From an uncultured Eubacteriales bacterium (lineage in GTDB: Bacteria > Bacillota > Clostridia > Oscillospirales > CAG-272), in NCBI GenBank assembly GCA_934432725.1, contig CAKRZE010000015.1, positions 1 through 62,704 of the forward strand: a stretch of DNA of 62,704 nucleotides, read 5' to 3'. Made by a program: the position numbers and the translations under genes. Positions 27,933-36,851 of the stretch are shown one piece after another. Position 1 is the first letter of the stretch. Each line of letters begins with the position of its first letter. The notes beneath the pieces were generated by a model that saw only the letters and a list, made by a program, of their open reading frames with translations, had not been told where the DNA came from and did no database searches.

Positions 27933-29049
27933 GGGGGTACGTTAGGAACCTTTTTTGGAAAAAAAGGTTCCCAAACCCTCCAAAAAACTTTGAACAGGGA
28001 TTTTCTCATGGTGTATCCGTAAAGATATCCCGCCAATGAGGCTTGCAGGGGGAGACGTTAGGAACCTTTTTTGGAAAAAAGGTTCCCAAACCCTCCAAAA
28101 AACTTTGAACAGGGATTTTCTCATGGTGTATCCGTAAAGATATCCCGCCAATGAAGTTTGCAGGGGGAGACGTTAGGAACCTTTTTTGGAAAAAAGGTTC
28201 CCAAACCCTCCAAAAAACTTTTGAACTGGGGGTGTTTCATGGTACAGCAATGAAGGCAAACCGCCAATGAGGCTTGCAGGGGGAGACGTTGGGGCTCTTT
28301 TTGAAAAAAGTCGCCCCAAACCCCGCAAAAACTTTTGAACCGGGGGTTTTCCATGGTGCAGCCATGAAGACATCCCGCCAATGAGGCTTGCAAACAGGTA
28401 AAACCTTTCAAAAGATGCCCGGACGCCCCGTTGTTCATCATGCAAACTAACTGCTTAGATTACCGGTGCACTTTTGGAGAGACACCGCGATGAGTTACCT
28501 CTAACGAACGCAAATATCCCGCAGGGATATTTGTTAGCAACGCACGCTGAACGTTGGCTTATTGCAAGCTTCATGCGTTGCTTAGAGACGCAAGGGATAT
28601 TTGTTTGCAGCGCCGCTGAACGTTGGTTTGCAGCAAACTTCATGTGTTGCCGGCAGCCATGAGGACACCCCACCGATGAGGTTTGCAGGGGATTACCAGT
28701 GTTTTGATCTCCAATGTTTCTCACATAAACTAACTGTTTAGACCCTCGGTGCACTTTTGGGGATTCGCCGCGATGAAGTTTCGGCTCACGAAGGCAAATA
28801 TCCCGGTTCCGCTTGCGGAATACAGCTCATTGAGCTGTAAGGGATATTTGTTAGCAACGCCGCTGAACTTTGGTTCACCAAGAACCTCATGCGTTGCTTG
28901 CTCTCGCAAACTAACTGTTTAGATTGCCGGTACACTTTTGGGGAGATACCGCGATGAGTTACCGCTTGTGAGGGCAAATATCCCGCAAGGGATATTTGTT
29001 AGCAACGCCGGTACACTTTGATTTATCACAAACTTCACGCGTTGCTTGC
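27933..29049 (+). repeat. Type I-II composite array A1 (forward)
   Basis: Four type I units start at about 27940, 28055, 28171 and 28287 (115-116 bp apart), the first three almost identical. They are followed by junction J1 (AAAACCTTTCAAAAGATGCC, about 28395-28440) and several type II units to the uppP stop codon. Type I carries GGAACC/GGTTCC hairpins. The type II copies include the short AAATATCCC-GCA-GGGATATTT hairpin and the long nested version at about 28795. Confidence 0.93.
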
Positions 29050-29895
29050 TCACGCGTTGCCGAGAGCCGCAAGCAGCCCGACCGCAGCGCAGTACAGTCC
29101 AAAGCCCCAGAAGCCCCTGTTTTTGCCAGAGATCCGGATTAAAAGCTTCATCGCAAGAACCCCGGTCACGGCAGCTGAAAGCATCCCGCAAAGACAGGGC
29201 AGAATCGCCTCCGGCGGAAGCGGATTCCGGCACAGGTCACCCACATTCAGAAGATTCGCGCCAAGAACCGCCGGGATTGAAAGCAGAAACGAGAATTTCA
29301 CGGCAAACTCCCGGTCAAAGCCGCAAAGCAGCCCTCCCGTAATCGTAGAGCCGGAGCGGGACAGTCCGGGAAGCAGCGCGCAAAGCTGACAGAAGCCGAC
29401 GGCAAGCGCCGACAGCGGTCCGGCGTCCGCTGCCGTTTTCGGCTTTCCCCTCCGCAGCCGCCCGACACAGTCGGACAGCAGAAGCATTGCCCCGTTCAGC
29501 ATCAGAATCGCTCCGATCAGACGGGGGCAGGCATACAGCGGCTCCACCAGATCCTTTACAAAAAAGCCCAATCCGAGCGGCAGCGTAGCAAGCAGCAAAA
29601 GCAGAACCGTCCGCTCCCGCTCCGAGCAGCAGGTCAGCCGGAGCCCCCCGCGCACCAGCGCACCCGGCGCCGTCAGACATGCGGGAATCAGTCCGCAAAG
29701 CTCCTTCCGGTACACAATGCACACCGCAAGCAGCGTTGCAAGGTGCAAAAGGATGTCAAATGAAAAATACACTCCGTCCGAAAGGTCCGCGCCGGTCAGA
29801 CTCTGAAGCAGCGCAAGATGCCCGGAGGACGAGACGGGCAAAAACTCCGTCAGCCCCTGAAGAATTCCGTAAAAGACCGCAAAACCGATTTTCAT
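29050..29895 (-). CDS. uppP: Undecaprenyl-diphosphatase UppP/BacA
   Basis: This integral membrane phosphatase (281 aa) recycles undecaprenyl diphosphate to the monophosphate carrier used for peptidoglycan and wall polymers. The signature regions are GILQGLTEFLPVSSSGHLAL near the N terminus and LLPGLSRSGSTIT in the second half, each containing catalytic Glu/Ser/Arg residues, within about eight membrane helices. GGAAAGGAACGGTAAC precedes the ATG. It has its own promoter downstream of the wecG/tagA-type gene. The stop codon abuts a repeat array. Confidence 0.96.
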   Translation of the reverse strand: MKIGFAVFYGILQGLTEFLPVSSSGHLALLQSLTGADLSDGVYFSFDILLHLATLLAVCIVYRKELCGLIPACLTAPGALVRGGLRLTCCSERERTVLLLLLATLPLGLGFFVKDLVEPLYACPRLIGAILMLNGAMLLLSDCVGRLRRGKPKTAADAGPLSALAVGFCQLCALLPGLSRSGSTITGGLLCGFDREFAVKFSFLLSIPAVLGANLLNVGDLCRNPLPPEAILPCLCGMLSAAVTGVLAMKLLIRISGKNRGFWGFGLYCAAVGLLAALGNA

Positions 29896-29986
29896 ATGTT
29901 ACCGTTCCTTTCCCGCTTATGGCGCATCCGCCACGGCTTCGGCATATTTCGTGCCGGAAACGATCGGAATCGTTACATATATATTT

Positions 29987-30015
29987 ATAATAGCAGAATC
30001 CGAAGAAAATTACAA
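29987..30015 (-). promoter_or_regulatory. uppP promoter
   Basis: On the minus strand a -35 TTGTAA (30010-30015) and a -10 TATTAT (29987-29992) are 17 nt apart, with TGC before the -10. The start point would be about 85 nt before uppP. Confidence 0.75.
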
Positions 30016-30043
30016 GAGTTTTCGGTCGATTGCGCGGCGTTTC

Positions 30044-30085
30044 GAAAAAATAAAAAGCCGGGAGAGCACCCTCCGATGCCTCCCG
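30044..30085 (-). terminator. Terminator after the WecG/TagA-type gene
   Basis: On the minus strand CGGGAG and CTCCCG form a stem over a 15 nt loop, followed by GCTTTTTATTTTTT. It lies between the glycosyltransferase gene and the uppP promoter. Confidence 0.7.
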
Positions 30086-30168
30086 CAGTCCATCCCAAAG
30101 CGCCTCTGCGCATGCGGGCAAGCCCGGAGCGGCCCTGTCCCGCACAGTGCCCGGACAGAGCCGGCAGC

Positions 30169-30918
30169 TCACCGGCTCCTCCGTCCCTCCCGGAGCCTTG
30201 CCATAACCGTCCCGCAGATAAATTTCGGGAGCTTCATCATTCTTCCGATGCGCTTCGGCTCCCTGATCAGCCGGTACAGCCATTCGCAGCCGCAGGCAAT
30301 GAACAGCTTCGGCGCACGCCTGCTGACCCCGGCATACACATCCAGACTTCCCCCAAGCCCTGCCATCAGCCGGACCTCGGGAAGCGCCTCCCGGTGCGCA
30401 GCCATCCACTCCTCCTGCTTCGGGACCCCGAGGCAGACATATAAAAGCTTTGCGCCCGACTGCCGGATCTTCTCGGTTACGGCGGCATCGTCCCTGAAAT
30501 ATCCGTCGTTTGTTCCGCAAATGACAAGTCCGGGATACTTTTCCTTCAGCTTTTCCGCAGCGGCGTCCGCCACGCCCGGCTTTCCGCCGAGCAGAAACAG
30601 GGGAAACCTGTTCTCCGGCTTTGCAGCCTCCTCCGCAAGGCGCTCTCCGAGCACCACCCCTGCGACCTTGCCCTTTTTCAGGCGCCGTCCCAGTATCTTC
30701 GATGCGAGGATCACCCCGGAGCCGTCCGGAACAATCAGCTCCGCACTGTTGATCAGCCGGAGACACTCCGGTTTTTCCACACAAAGCTGGACAATTTCCG
30801 CATTCGGCGTATGCACTGCGCAGGGCTTGTCCGCAGTCCGGATCAGAGTCAAAGCCTGCTCCACCGCCTCCTCGGGTGAAACATCGTCAAAGGCAACGCC
30901 CCGAATGTTGATTTTCAT
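30169..30918 (-). CDS. tagA: WecG/TagA/CpsF-family glycosyltransferase
   Basis: A membrane-associated N-acetylmannosaminyltransferase-type enzyme (249 aa) that adds a sugar to an undecaprenyl-linked acceptor in wall teichoic acid or capsule synthesis. Family motifs are HTPNAEIVQL (catalytic-region Thr), ELIVPDGSGVI (catalytic Asp), FLLGGKPGVADAAAEKL and LLYVCLGVPKQEEWM. The basic C-terminal tail (LPKFICGTVMARLREGRRSR) fits the membrane-docking appendage of TagA. The start MKINIRGVAFDD was chosen over a frame open further upstream. It shares strand and neighbourhood with uppP, consistent with lipid-carrier use. Confidence 0.92.
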   Translation of the reverse strand: MKINIRGVAFDDVSPEEAVEQALTLIRTADKPCAVHTPNAEIVQLCVEKPECLRLINSAELIVPDGSGVILASKILGRRLKKGKVAGVVLGERLAEEAAKPENRFPLFLLGGKPGVADAAAEKLKEKYPGLVICGTNDGYFRDDAAVTEKIRQSGAKLLYVCLGVPKQEEWMAAHREALPEVRLMAGLGGSLDVYAGVSRRAPKLFIACGCEWLYRLIREPKRIGRMMKLPKFICGTVMARLREGRRSR

Positions 30919-30930
30919 GGTCCTGTGCTC

Positions 30931-30960
30931 TTCCGCCGAAGCGAAAGCCTTCCTTTTCTT
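30931..30960 (-). promoter_or_regulatory. Hairpin between Shine-Dalgarno and tagA start
   Basis: On the minus strand AAAAGGAAGG is followed by CTTTCGC-TTCG-GCGGAAG, a stem closed by a C(UUCG)G tetraloop, then 11-12 nt to the ATG. No other good Shine-Dalgarno is close to the start. Confidence 0.6.
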
Positions 30961-30974
30961 TTTTGTGCCTGCAA

Positions 30975-31708
30975 GCAACACGTGTCAAGCAACACGTAGA
31001 GTTTGCAATAAGCCAAAGTTCAGTGTGTGTTGCTAACAAATATCCCTTACAGCTCAATGAGCTGTATTCCGCAAGCGGAACCCAAGCAACGCATGAAGTT
31101 TGCCATAAACCAACGTTCAGCGTGCGTTGCTAACAAATATCCCTGCGGGATATTTGCGTTCGTTAGAGGTAACTCATCGCGGCGAATCTCCAAAAGTGCA
31201 CCGGCAATCTAAGCAGTTAGTTTGCATGATGAACGGCGGCGCCCCGGGGCTTCTTTTGAAAGGTTTTACCTGTTTGCAAACCTCATTGGCGGGATGTCTT
31301 CATGGCTTGCACCATGGAAAACCCCCTGTTCAAAGTTTTTTGGAGGTTTTAGGACCCTTTTTTTCAAAAAAGGGTCCTAACGCGTCCCCTGCAAACTCCG
31401 GCGGCAGGCTGTCTTCATTGCTGCACCATGAACAGCCCCCAGTTCAAAAGTTTTTGCGGGGTTTGGGGTGCTTTTTTCAAAAAGCACCCCAACGTCCCCC
31501 CCTGCAAGCCTCATTGGCAACAAGCAACGCGTGAAGGAAGCAGAAATTCACAGTTCACTTGCGTTGCTAACAAATATCCCTTGCGGGATATTTGCCCTCG
31601 CAAGCAGTAACTTATCGCGGCGGGCGCATGAAAAGCCCCCATATCAAAAGTTTTTTGGAGGGTTTGGGACCCTTTTTTTCAAAAAAGGGTCCCAACGTAC
31701 TCCCTCAC
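30975..31708 (-). repeat. Type I-II composite array A2 (reverse)
   Basis: Read on the minus strand this runs from type I units next to the recR stop codon, through junction J1, to type II units next to the tagA-type gene. Bases 31434-31650 are an inverted near-copy of 32791-33008, in which a type II core is embedded inside a type I unit. The nested hairpin near 31040 has lost one outer arm. Confidence 0.92.
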
Positions 31709-31714
31709 CCCGCG

Positions 31715-32314
31715 TCAAAGCTCTTTTCTGCCGTCTATCGCGCGGAACAGGGTCATTTCATCCGCGTATTCCAGATCGCCTCCGACCGGAATCCCGTAAG
31801 CCAGTCTTGTCACGCGCACCCCGGTCGGCTTAAGCAGCTTTGCAAGGTACAGAGCCGTAGTCTCTCCGTCCACCGTCGGATTGGTCGCAAGGATAATCTC
31901 GGCAGGATGCTCCTCCCGGACGCGCTTCAGGAGCGAATCGATGTTCAGGACATCCGGCGTTCTGCCGTCAATCGGGGAAAGCGTGCCGCCCAGCACGTGG
32001 TAAACCCCGCGATACTCCCGGACCCGCTCCATTGCGGACACGGTTTTGGCATCCTCCACAACGCAGACGGTGCCGTGATCCCTTTTCGGATCGGCGCACA
32101 CCGCACACAGCTCACCCTGACTGATGTTTCCGCAGCACCGGCAGTGCCCGATCTCCCGTTTGGCGCAGAGGATCGCCTCCGCGAACGCCTCCGCATCCTG
32201 CTGACTGGAATCCAGGATGCTGTACGCCAGTCGGACGGCTGTTTTCTTTCCGATGCCGGGCAGCATGCGGAATTTGTCGATCAGCGCATCAAGCGCGGGA
32301 AGATTTCCGGACAT
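31715..32314 (-). CDS. recR: Recombination mediator RecR
   Basis: RecR (199 aa) forms a DNA clamp with RecO and RecF to load RecA at gaps. It shows the helix-hairpin-helix FRMLPGIGKKTAVRLA, a four-cysteine zinc site (CRCCGNISQGELCAVC) and a Toprim domain (CVVEDAKTVSAMER; ATNPTVDGETTALYLA). The ATG at 32314 is preceded in frame by GTG (32317), so either could be used. The ybaB stop codon abuts the start, implying coupling. The dnaX-ybaB-recR order is the usual one, although here dnaX is separated by a repeat array. Confidence 0.97.
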   Translation of the reverse strand: MSGNLPALDALIDKFRMLPGIGKKTAVRLAYSILDSSQQDAEAFAEAILCAKREIGHCRCCGNISQGELCAVCADPKRDHGTVCVVEDAKTVSAMERVREYRGVYHVLGGTLSPIDGRTPDVLNIDSLLKRVREEHPAEIILATNPTVDGETTALYLAKLLKPTGVRVTRLAYGIPVGGDLEYADEMTLFRAIDGRKEL

Positions 32315-32317
32315 CAC

Positions 32318-32665
32318 TCAGACCAGTCCGGGGATGCTCATACCGCCCGTGACCTTTTCCATTTCGGAGGTGTTGGTTTCCTCCACGGTTTTGATTGCTT
32401 CGTTGAAGGCGGCGGTCAGAACGTCGCACAGCGTCTCAATGTCCTCCGGGTCCACGATCTCGGGCTGGATCGCAAGCTGCCGAATCTCTTTTTTGCCTGT
32501 GATCGTAACGGTTACGGCTCCGCCGCCCGCCTTGACCTCGTAAACGCGCGCGTCAAGCTCCGCCTGAAGCTCGCTGATGCGCTCCTGCATTTTCTGTGCC
32601 TGACGGAGCATGCCCTGCATGTTTGCCGGACCTCCGCCCATTCCCTGCGGTAATCTTGCTTTCAT
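32318..32665 (-). CDS. ybaB: YbaB/EbfC nucleoid-associated protein
   Basis: A 115 aa DNA-binding dimer of the YbaB/EbfC family, typically encoded between dnaX and recR. It begins with a Gly/Met-rich segment (MKARLPQGMGGGPANMQGML), then a long amphipathic helix (QAQKMQERISELQAELDA) and the conserved YEVKAGGGAVTVTITGKKEI strand and IEPEIVDPEDIETL-type region. Its stop codon is directly followed by the recR start. Confidence 0.93.
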   Translation of the reverse strand: MKARLPQGMGGGPANMQGMLRQAQKMQERISELQAELDARVYEVKAGGGAVTVTITGKKEIRQLAIQPEIVDPEDIETLCDVLTAAFNEAIKTVEETNTSEMEKVTGGMSIPGLV

Positions 32666-32739
32666 TGTTGTTCACCTTTTCTTCCGTGCCGGAAGAAGTC
32701 CTTTCCTGTTTGTCCTTTTATATGAAGCCGGGGAGGGAG

Positions 32740-33428
32740 GACGCGTCAGGAACCTTTTTTGAGAAAAAGGTTCCTGAGACCTCCAAAAAACTTTTGATAT
32801 GGGGGTTTTTCATGCGCCCGCCGCGATAAGTTACTGCTTGCGAGGGCAAATATCCCGCAAGGGATATTTGTTAGCAACGCAAGTGAACTGTGAATTTCTG
32901 CTTCCTTCACGCGTTGCTTGTTGCCAATGAGGTTTGCAGGGGGGTACGTTGGGGTGCTTTTTGAAAAAAAGCACCCCAAACCCCGCAAAAACTTTTGAAC
33001 TGGGGGTCTTTTCACGGTGTATCCGTGAGGTCATCCCGCCAATAAAGTTTGCAGAGAATTAACAATGTATCCCGGACACTCTGCCGTTTCTCGCACAAAC
33101 TAACTGTTTAGACCCTCGGTACACTTTTGGGATTCGCCGCGATGAGTTATTGCTTACAATGGCAAATATCCCGCAGGGATATTTGTTAGCAACGCCGGTG
33201 CACTTTGACTTATCGTAAACCCCACGCGTTGCGTGCTTACGCAAACTAACTGCTTAGATTACCGGTGCACTTTTGGAGAGCTGCGCGATGAAGTCTCAGT
33301 GCACGAACGCAAATATTCCGGTTCCGCTTGCGGAATACAGCTCATTGAGCTGTAAGGAATATTTGTTAGCAACGCCGGCAAACTATGAATTTTCGCAAAC
33401 TTTATGCGTTGCGTGGTTGCTTGACGGC
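32740..33428 (+). repeat. Type I-II composite array A3 (forward)
   Basis: It begins just upstream of ybaB with a type I unit (GGAACC/GGTTCC stem) that contains an embedded type II core, followed by a second type I unit, a J2 junction (TTAACAATGTATCCCGG) and type II units up to the dnaX stop codon. The copy at about 33308-33370 has outer stem AAATATTCC/GGAATATTT, a paired double change relative to AAATATCCC/GGGATATTT. Confidence 0.92.
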
Positions 33429-35069
33429 TTAAAGATCAAGCGCAAGCTCCGGCGCCCTTTCTCCCGAACGGGTCTCCTCCTCGATGACAAGCCCCGCAGC
33501 CGTAACCGTCCCAAGCGTTCCCTGCGCACAAAATGCCGCGGCAAGGGCTGCCCGGTTGGATTCCTGCTTCAGCATTCCGGCTGCAAACGCATTGTCTACA
33601 CGGATCACAATCCGCACCCCGTCGGTCAGGACCCGGGAAATCTTCAGAATCGAGGCAAGCCCCGGATCGCTTTTCTCCACCCGCCTGACGATCTCTGCGG
33701 CATCCGGCAGCGGTCTGAGCGCGGGCTGCTCCCCTCCGGTCTGTCCCGTACCTGACGGCGAAGCGCTTCCATGCGATGCCGCCGGCTCCTCTGCGGCAGC
33801 CTTCAAACCGGCATCCGGGGAGGCTTTCGGAGCGCTCCCCGTCCCGGCATCCTTCTTGGCAGGCTGCACAGGCTCCGGAAGCTGTTTGCCTTCCGCCCCC
33901 GCCGCCGGAAGCACCCCCGAGGCAAGCCGGTCCTCGATTGCGGAGATCCGCGCCGCAAGGGCGTCCGGCTCGGTTGAAAGCGCATCGTCGCACAGCCGGA
34001 GCAGAGCCGTTTCCGCAAGCAGCCTGCGGGGCGAATTCCCGCGCTGCATCATGAGATAGGTTTCGTCCAGAATCCGGCTGTGATACACCAGCTTCGCGCG
34101 GTTGAACCGGGAGGCGGTCCTGCGCAGCGCCTCAAGCTCCCCGTCGCTCAGCTCCAGATACCGCTCCGGGTTCCGGACCGTCCGGGCGACCAGCATGTCC
34201 CGATAGTACCCGATCAGATCCTGCCAGAAAATTCCGATGTCCCGCGAGGAGGTGTAAAGCTGCTCCGTAATGTCGAAGATCGCCTCGAAATCCCGATCCA
34301 AAACCGCCGTGACCGTTCGGTCCAAAAGCTCTCTGCCGGCAATTCCGACAGCGCTCAGAACCGTTTCCGCCGTGATCTCCTCCCCCGCACCCGCACAGAG
34401 CTCCAGAAGGCTGATCGCATCCCGCATTCCGCCCTGCGCCAGACGCGCAAGCATGGAAACCGCTTCCTCCCGGATCCGGATGCCCTCTGCCTCCGCGATC
34501 TGCTTCAGCCGCGCCGCAATTACAGCCGGGGTGATCCGCCGGAATTCAAACCGCTGGCAGCGGGAAAGAATCGTTGCGGGAATCTTTTGCAGCTCCGTTG
34601 TCGCAAGAATGAAAATCACGTGCGCCGGAGGCTCCTCCAACGTCTTCAGAAGCGCGTTGAACGCCCCCTGCGAGAGCATGTGTACCTCGTCGATGATGTA
34701 TACCCGGTTTTTCAGCTCCGCAGGCGTGTATACGATCGAATCCCGGATGTCCCGGATATAGTCCACGCCGTTGTTGGAGGCGGCATCCATCTCGATCACA
34801 TCCACTGCCTCCGATGCGTCTATGGCGCGGCATGCCGGACATTTCCCGCAGGGATCGCCGTCCACCGGCGCTTCGCAGTTCACTGCCTTGCTTAAAATCT
34901 TGGCACAGGTGGTCTTTCCGGTCCCGCGTGAACCGCAGAACAGATATGCGTGGGATATCCTCCCGTGCGCCGCCTCGTACCGCAGCACAGAGGTGACGTG
35001 CTCCTGCCCGCAGACATCGGAAAAGGTTGCCGGTCTCCATTTCCGGTATAGCGCCTGATGCTCCTCCAT
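33429..35069 (-). CDS. dnaX: DNA polymerase III subunit gamma/tau
   Basis: The clamp-loader ATPase (546 aa). Starting MEEHQALYRKWRPATFSDV, it has Walker A CGSRGTGKTTCAKI (residues 46-53), a zinc-binding cluster (NCEAPVDGDPCGKCPACRAI), Walker B and DEVHMLS, and sensor 1/arginine finger ILATTELQKIPATILSRCQRF. A Pro/Ala-rich linker (about 390-440) leads to a tau-like C-terminal domain. I saw no obvious poly-A slippage site. GGGGG at a suitable distance supports the start; the frame is open upstream into the SRP RNA region but lacks homology. It is transcribed away from the SRP RNA gene. Confidence 0.96.
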   Translation of the reverse strand: MEEHQALYRKWRPATFSDVCGQEHVTSVLRYEAAHGRISHAYLFCGSRGTGKTTCAKILSKAVNCEAPVDGDPCGKCPACRAIDASEAVDVIEMDAASNNGVDYIRDIRDSIVYTPAELKNRVYIIDEVHMLSQGAFNALLKTLEEPPAHVIFILATTELQKIPATILSRCQRFEFRRITPAVIAARLKQIAEAEGIRIREEAVSMLARLAQGGMRDAISLLELCAGAGEEITAETVLSAVGIAGRELLDRTVTAVLDRDFEAIFDITEQLYTSSRDIGIFWQDLIGYYRDMLVARTVRNPERYLELSDGELEALRRTASRFNRAKLVYHSRILDETYLMMQRGNSPRRLLAETALLRLCDDALSTEPDALAARISAIEDRLASGVLPAAGAEGKQLPEPVQPAKKDAGTGSAPKASPDAGLKAAAEEPAASHGSASPSGTGQTGGEQPALRPLPDAAEIVRRVEKSDPGLASILKISRVLTDGVRIVIRVDNAFAAGMLKQESNRAALAAAFCAQGTLGTVTAAGLVIEEETRSGERAPELALDL

Positions 35070-35149
35070 ATGCGTTCCCCCTTCTGGCTCTGACGGCTGA
35101 GACTCCCGCCTTCCGGTGACCTGCCGCCCCGCTCTGCCTTCATCAGAAA

Positions 35150-35196
35150 AGCCCCGCAAATCCGTAACCTGAAACAGGATTCCTGATCTGCGGGAC
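35150..35196 (-). terminator. Terminator after SRP RNA
   Basis: On the minus strand CCCGCAGATC pairs with GATTTGCGGG (with an internal GGAATCC/GGTTACGG-type section), followed by GCTTTTCTG. The T-tract is short, so some read-through into dnaX is plausible. Confidence 0.6.
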
Positions 35197-35220
35197 CGCA
35201 TGAATACAATTCGGTGAAAA

Positions 35221-35363
35221 GCGCCGCCTGAGCAGACAGGCTTCCTTGCGGCACATGATATGCTCCGTTTAATGCTGCTCGGTTCCCCGCCTGACATGGT
35301 TCACGGTATACCATCGCACAAGACCCATCTGCCCGGACGGCAGAAGCGGATTTCTCCGCTCCG
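35221..35363 (-). ncRNA. ffs: Signal recognition particle RNA
   Basis: The minus strand contains GTCAGGCGGGGAACCGAGCA, the SRP RNA helix 8: symmetric loop, GGAA tetraloop and the AGCAG asymmetric loop that binds Ffh. The flanks pair over a long hairpin (GGGCAGA with TCTGCTC, GCC with GGC). The length from the predicted start to the closing helix is about 115-140 nt, a short form without a clear Alu domain. It is adjacent to dnaX, a common Firmicutes location, and has its own promoter. Confidence 0.93.
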
Positions 35364-35369
35364 TTCTTT

Positions 35370-35398
35370 ATTATAGCACATGCGCGCCGGGATTGCAA
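35370..35398 (-). promoter_or_regulatory. SRP RNA promoter
   Basis: On the minus strand a -35 TTGCAA (35393-35398), a 17 nt spacer and a -10 TATAAT (35370-35375), in the context TGTGCTATAATA. Confidence 0.9.
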
Positions 35399-35449
35399 GG
35401 GATGCGCGGAAATTAACAATTTGTTTACGGGGAGGGGACGCGGGGGGAG

Positions 35450-35918
35450 GGAACGTTGGGGCGCTTTTTGAAAAAAGCACCCCAAACCCCGCAAAAACTT
35501 TTGAACTGGGGCTGTTCATGGTGCGGCAATGAGGACACCTCGCCTCTGAAGCTTGCAAGGGGGGTACGTTGGGGTGCTTTTTGAAAAAAGCACCCCAACC
35601 CCGCAAAAAACTCTGAATAAGGGGAAATCGGGTTTCCGCGTGCTTTGCAAATATCCCGGTTTCGCTTTGCGAAATGCGGCTCTTTGAGACGCAAGGGATA
35701 TTTGTTTGCAACGCCGCCGAACTTTGTTTTACCAAGAACCTCACGCGTTGCTTGCTCACGTAAACTAACTATTTAGATTCCCGGTACACTTTTGGAGAGA
35801 CACCGCGATGAGTTACCGCTTATGAGGGCAAATATCCCGCAGGGATATTTGTTAGCAACGCCGGTATACTTTGACTTATCACAAACTTCGCGCGCTGCTT
35901 GACACGCGCCGATCGGGG
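35450..35918 (+). repeat. Type I-II composite array A4 (forward)
   Basis: Two type I units of the GGGGTGC/GCACCCC class (about 35454 and 35567) lead directly into type II units that end at the stop codon of the SleB-type gene. The nested hairpin at about 35650-35705 has inner arms TTTCGC/GCGAAA, a paired variant of TTTTGC/GCAAAA. Confidence 0.92.
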
Positions 35919-35920
35919 AC

Positions 35921-36826
35921 TCAGGCATAAAAGCTGTGAAGTCCGATGTCAAACAGGTACGGACGGTTCGCGGTGATCCAGAAATTCGTTGCAGTCCGGA
36001 CATTCAGGAAAAACAGCGCACGCTCGGACACGGTATAGCCGTCCAGACAGATTTTCGCCGCCGCAATGCACTCCTCCGACGGCGTGCGGTTGATTCTTGC
36101 ATTTCCCGGGCGATAGAACTGAACGGTTCCTCCCGTGGTGTCAAAAATCACGCCGTATATGGTGTCCGGAAAGTCCTTTGAGGCGACACGGTTCAAAACG
36201 ACATTCCCCACTGCGATTTTGCCTGCCTCCGGCTCTCCCTCCGCCTCCGCGTAAATCAGCCGCGAAAGCCAGTATACCTCGCCGGCATCATAATAGCTGT
36301 CCCCGGACTCCAATGCGCCCTGCGGCTCCGCGAGACTGACGACTCCCGTGCCGGAATCCCAGCGCACCTCCGCCGTAAACGCTTTTCCGAGCAGCGTCAG
36401 AGGCGTGTACATGGTATCGTTTATGATCCGGCTTTCTGCACGGTACAGATATCTGCCGTTCGCGACAAGGAGCGGACTTCCCGCCTTTGCCGTGACCGTC
36501 ACCGTTCCGGAACGGTAGGTGCTGGTTTTTGAGGCATCGTTCCACAAGAAGCTCCCGGCATCGCTGTCCAGAAGCCTGCAATAGGCGCGAAACGGCACAT
36601 AGGTGCAGCCGTCAATGATGTAAGCCTCCGGCTCCGAGCCGCCGAGCCGGGCACAGGCAAGCCGTGCCTCCGGATACTCCGCCTCCGCCGCCTGCACCCG
36701 CATTCCCTGCGCGGCGGCAAACGGGAGCACCAGCGCGGCAAATACTGCCGGCAGCGTTCTTTTGAAAAATGTTCCTGCGGCTGTGCGCCGCGTTCGGATC
36801 GACTGCTTCATGTTCATTCGTTTCAT
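35921..36826 (-). CDS. SleB-type cell wall hydrolase with copper-amine-oxidase-like domain
   Basis: A secreted 301 aa protein: basic N terminus and membrane segment (about 20-45, ending VQA-AEAE), a Cu_amine_oxidN1-type beta domain (IDGCTYVPFRAYCRLL; INDTMYTPLTLLGKAF, about 60-165) that usually binds wall polymers, and a SleB/CwlJ Hydrolase_2 domain (LSRLIYAEAEGEPEAGKIAVGNVVLNRV, about 185-301) with the catalytic glutamate. SleB-type enzymes are lytic transglycosylases that cut cortex or vegetative peptidoglycan. AAAGGAAGG lies 8 nt before the ATG. It is a lone gene between two arrays of the same orientation. Confidence 0.9.
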   Translation of the reverse strand: MKRMNMKQSIRTRRTAAGTFFKRTLPAVFAALVLPFAAAQGMRVQAAEAEYPEARLACARLGGSEPEAYIIDGCTYVPFRAYCRLLDSDAGSFLWNDASKTSTYRSGTVTVTAKAGSPLLVANGRYLYRAESRIINDTMYTPLTLLGKAFTAEVRWDSGTGVVSLAEPQGALESGDSYYDAGEVYWLSRLIYAEAEGEPEAGKIAVGNVVLNRVASKDFPDTIYGVIFDTTGGTVQFYRPGNARINRTPSEECIAAAKICLDGYTVSERALFFLNVRTATNFWITANRPYLFDIGLHSFYA

Positions 36827-36851
36827 GGCAATAACCTTCCTTTCCTGTGCG

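Noticed and set aside
27940..29040. Many short frames inside type I/II arrays (for example starting MKNPHFKSFL or MKSPLFKVF)
   Set aside because: They are translations of the same hairpin repeats in either orientation, change frame between copies and lack conservation at codon third positions.
28438..29040. Type II units as integron attC sites
   Set aside because: GTTAGCAACGC ... GCGTTGC superficially resembles attC arms, but the GTTRRRY/RYYYAAC core boxes are not met, cassettes are absent and no integron integrase is present.
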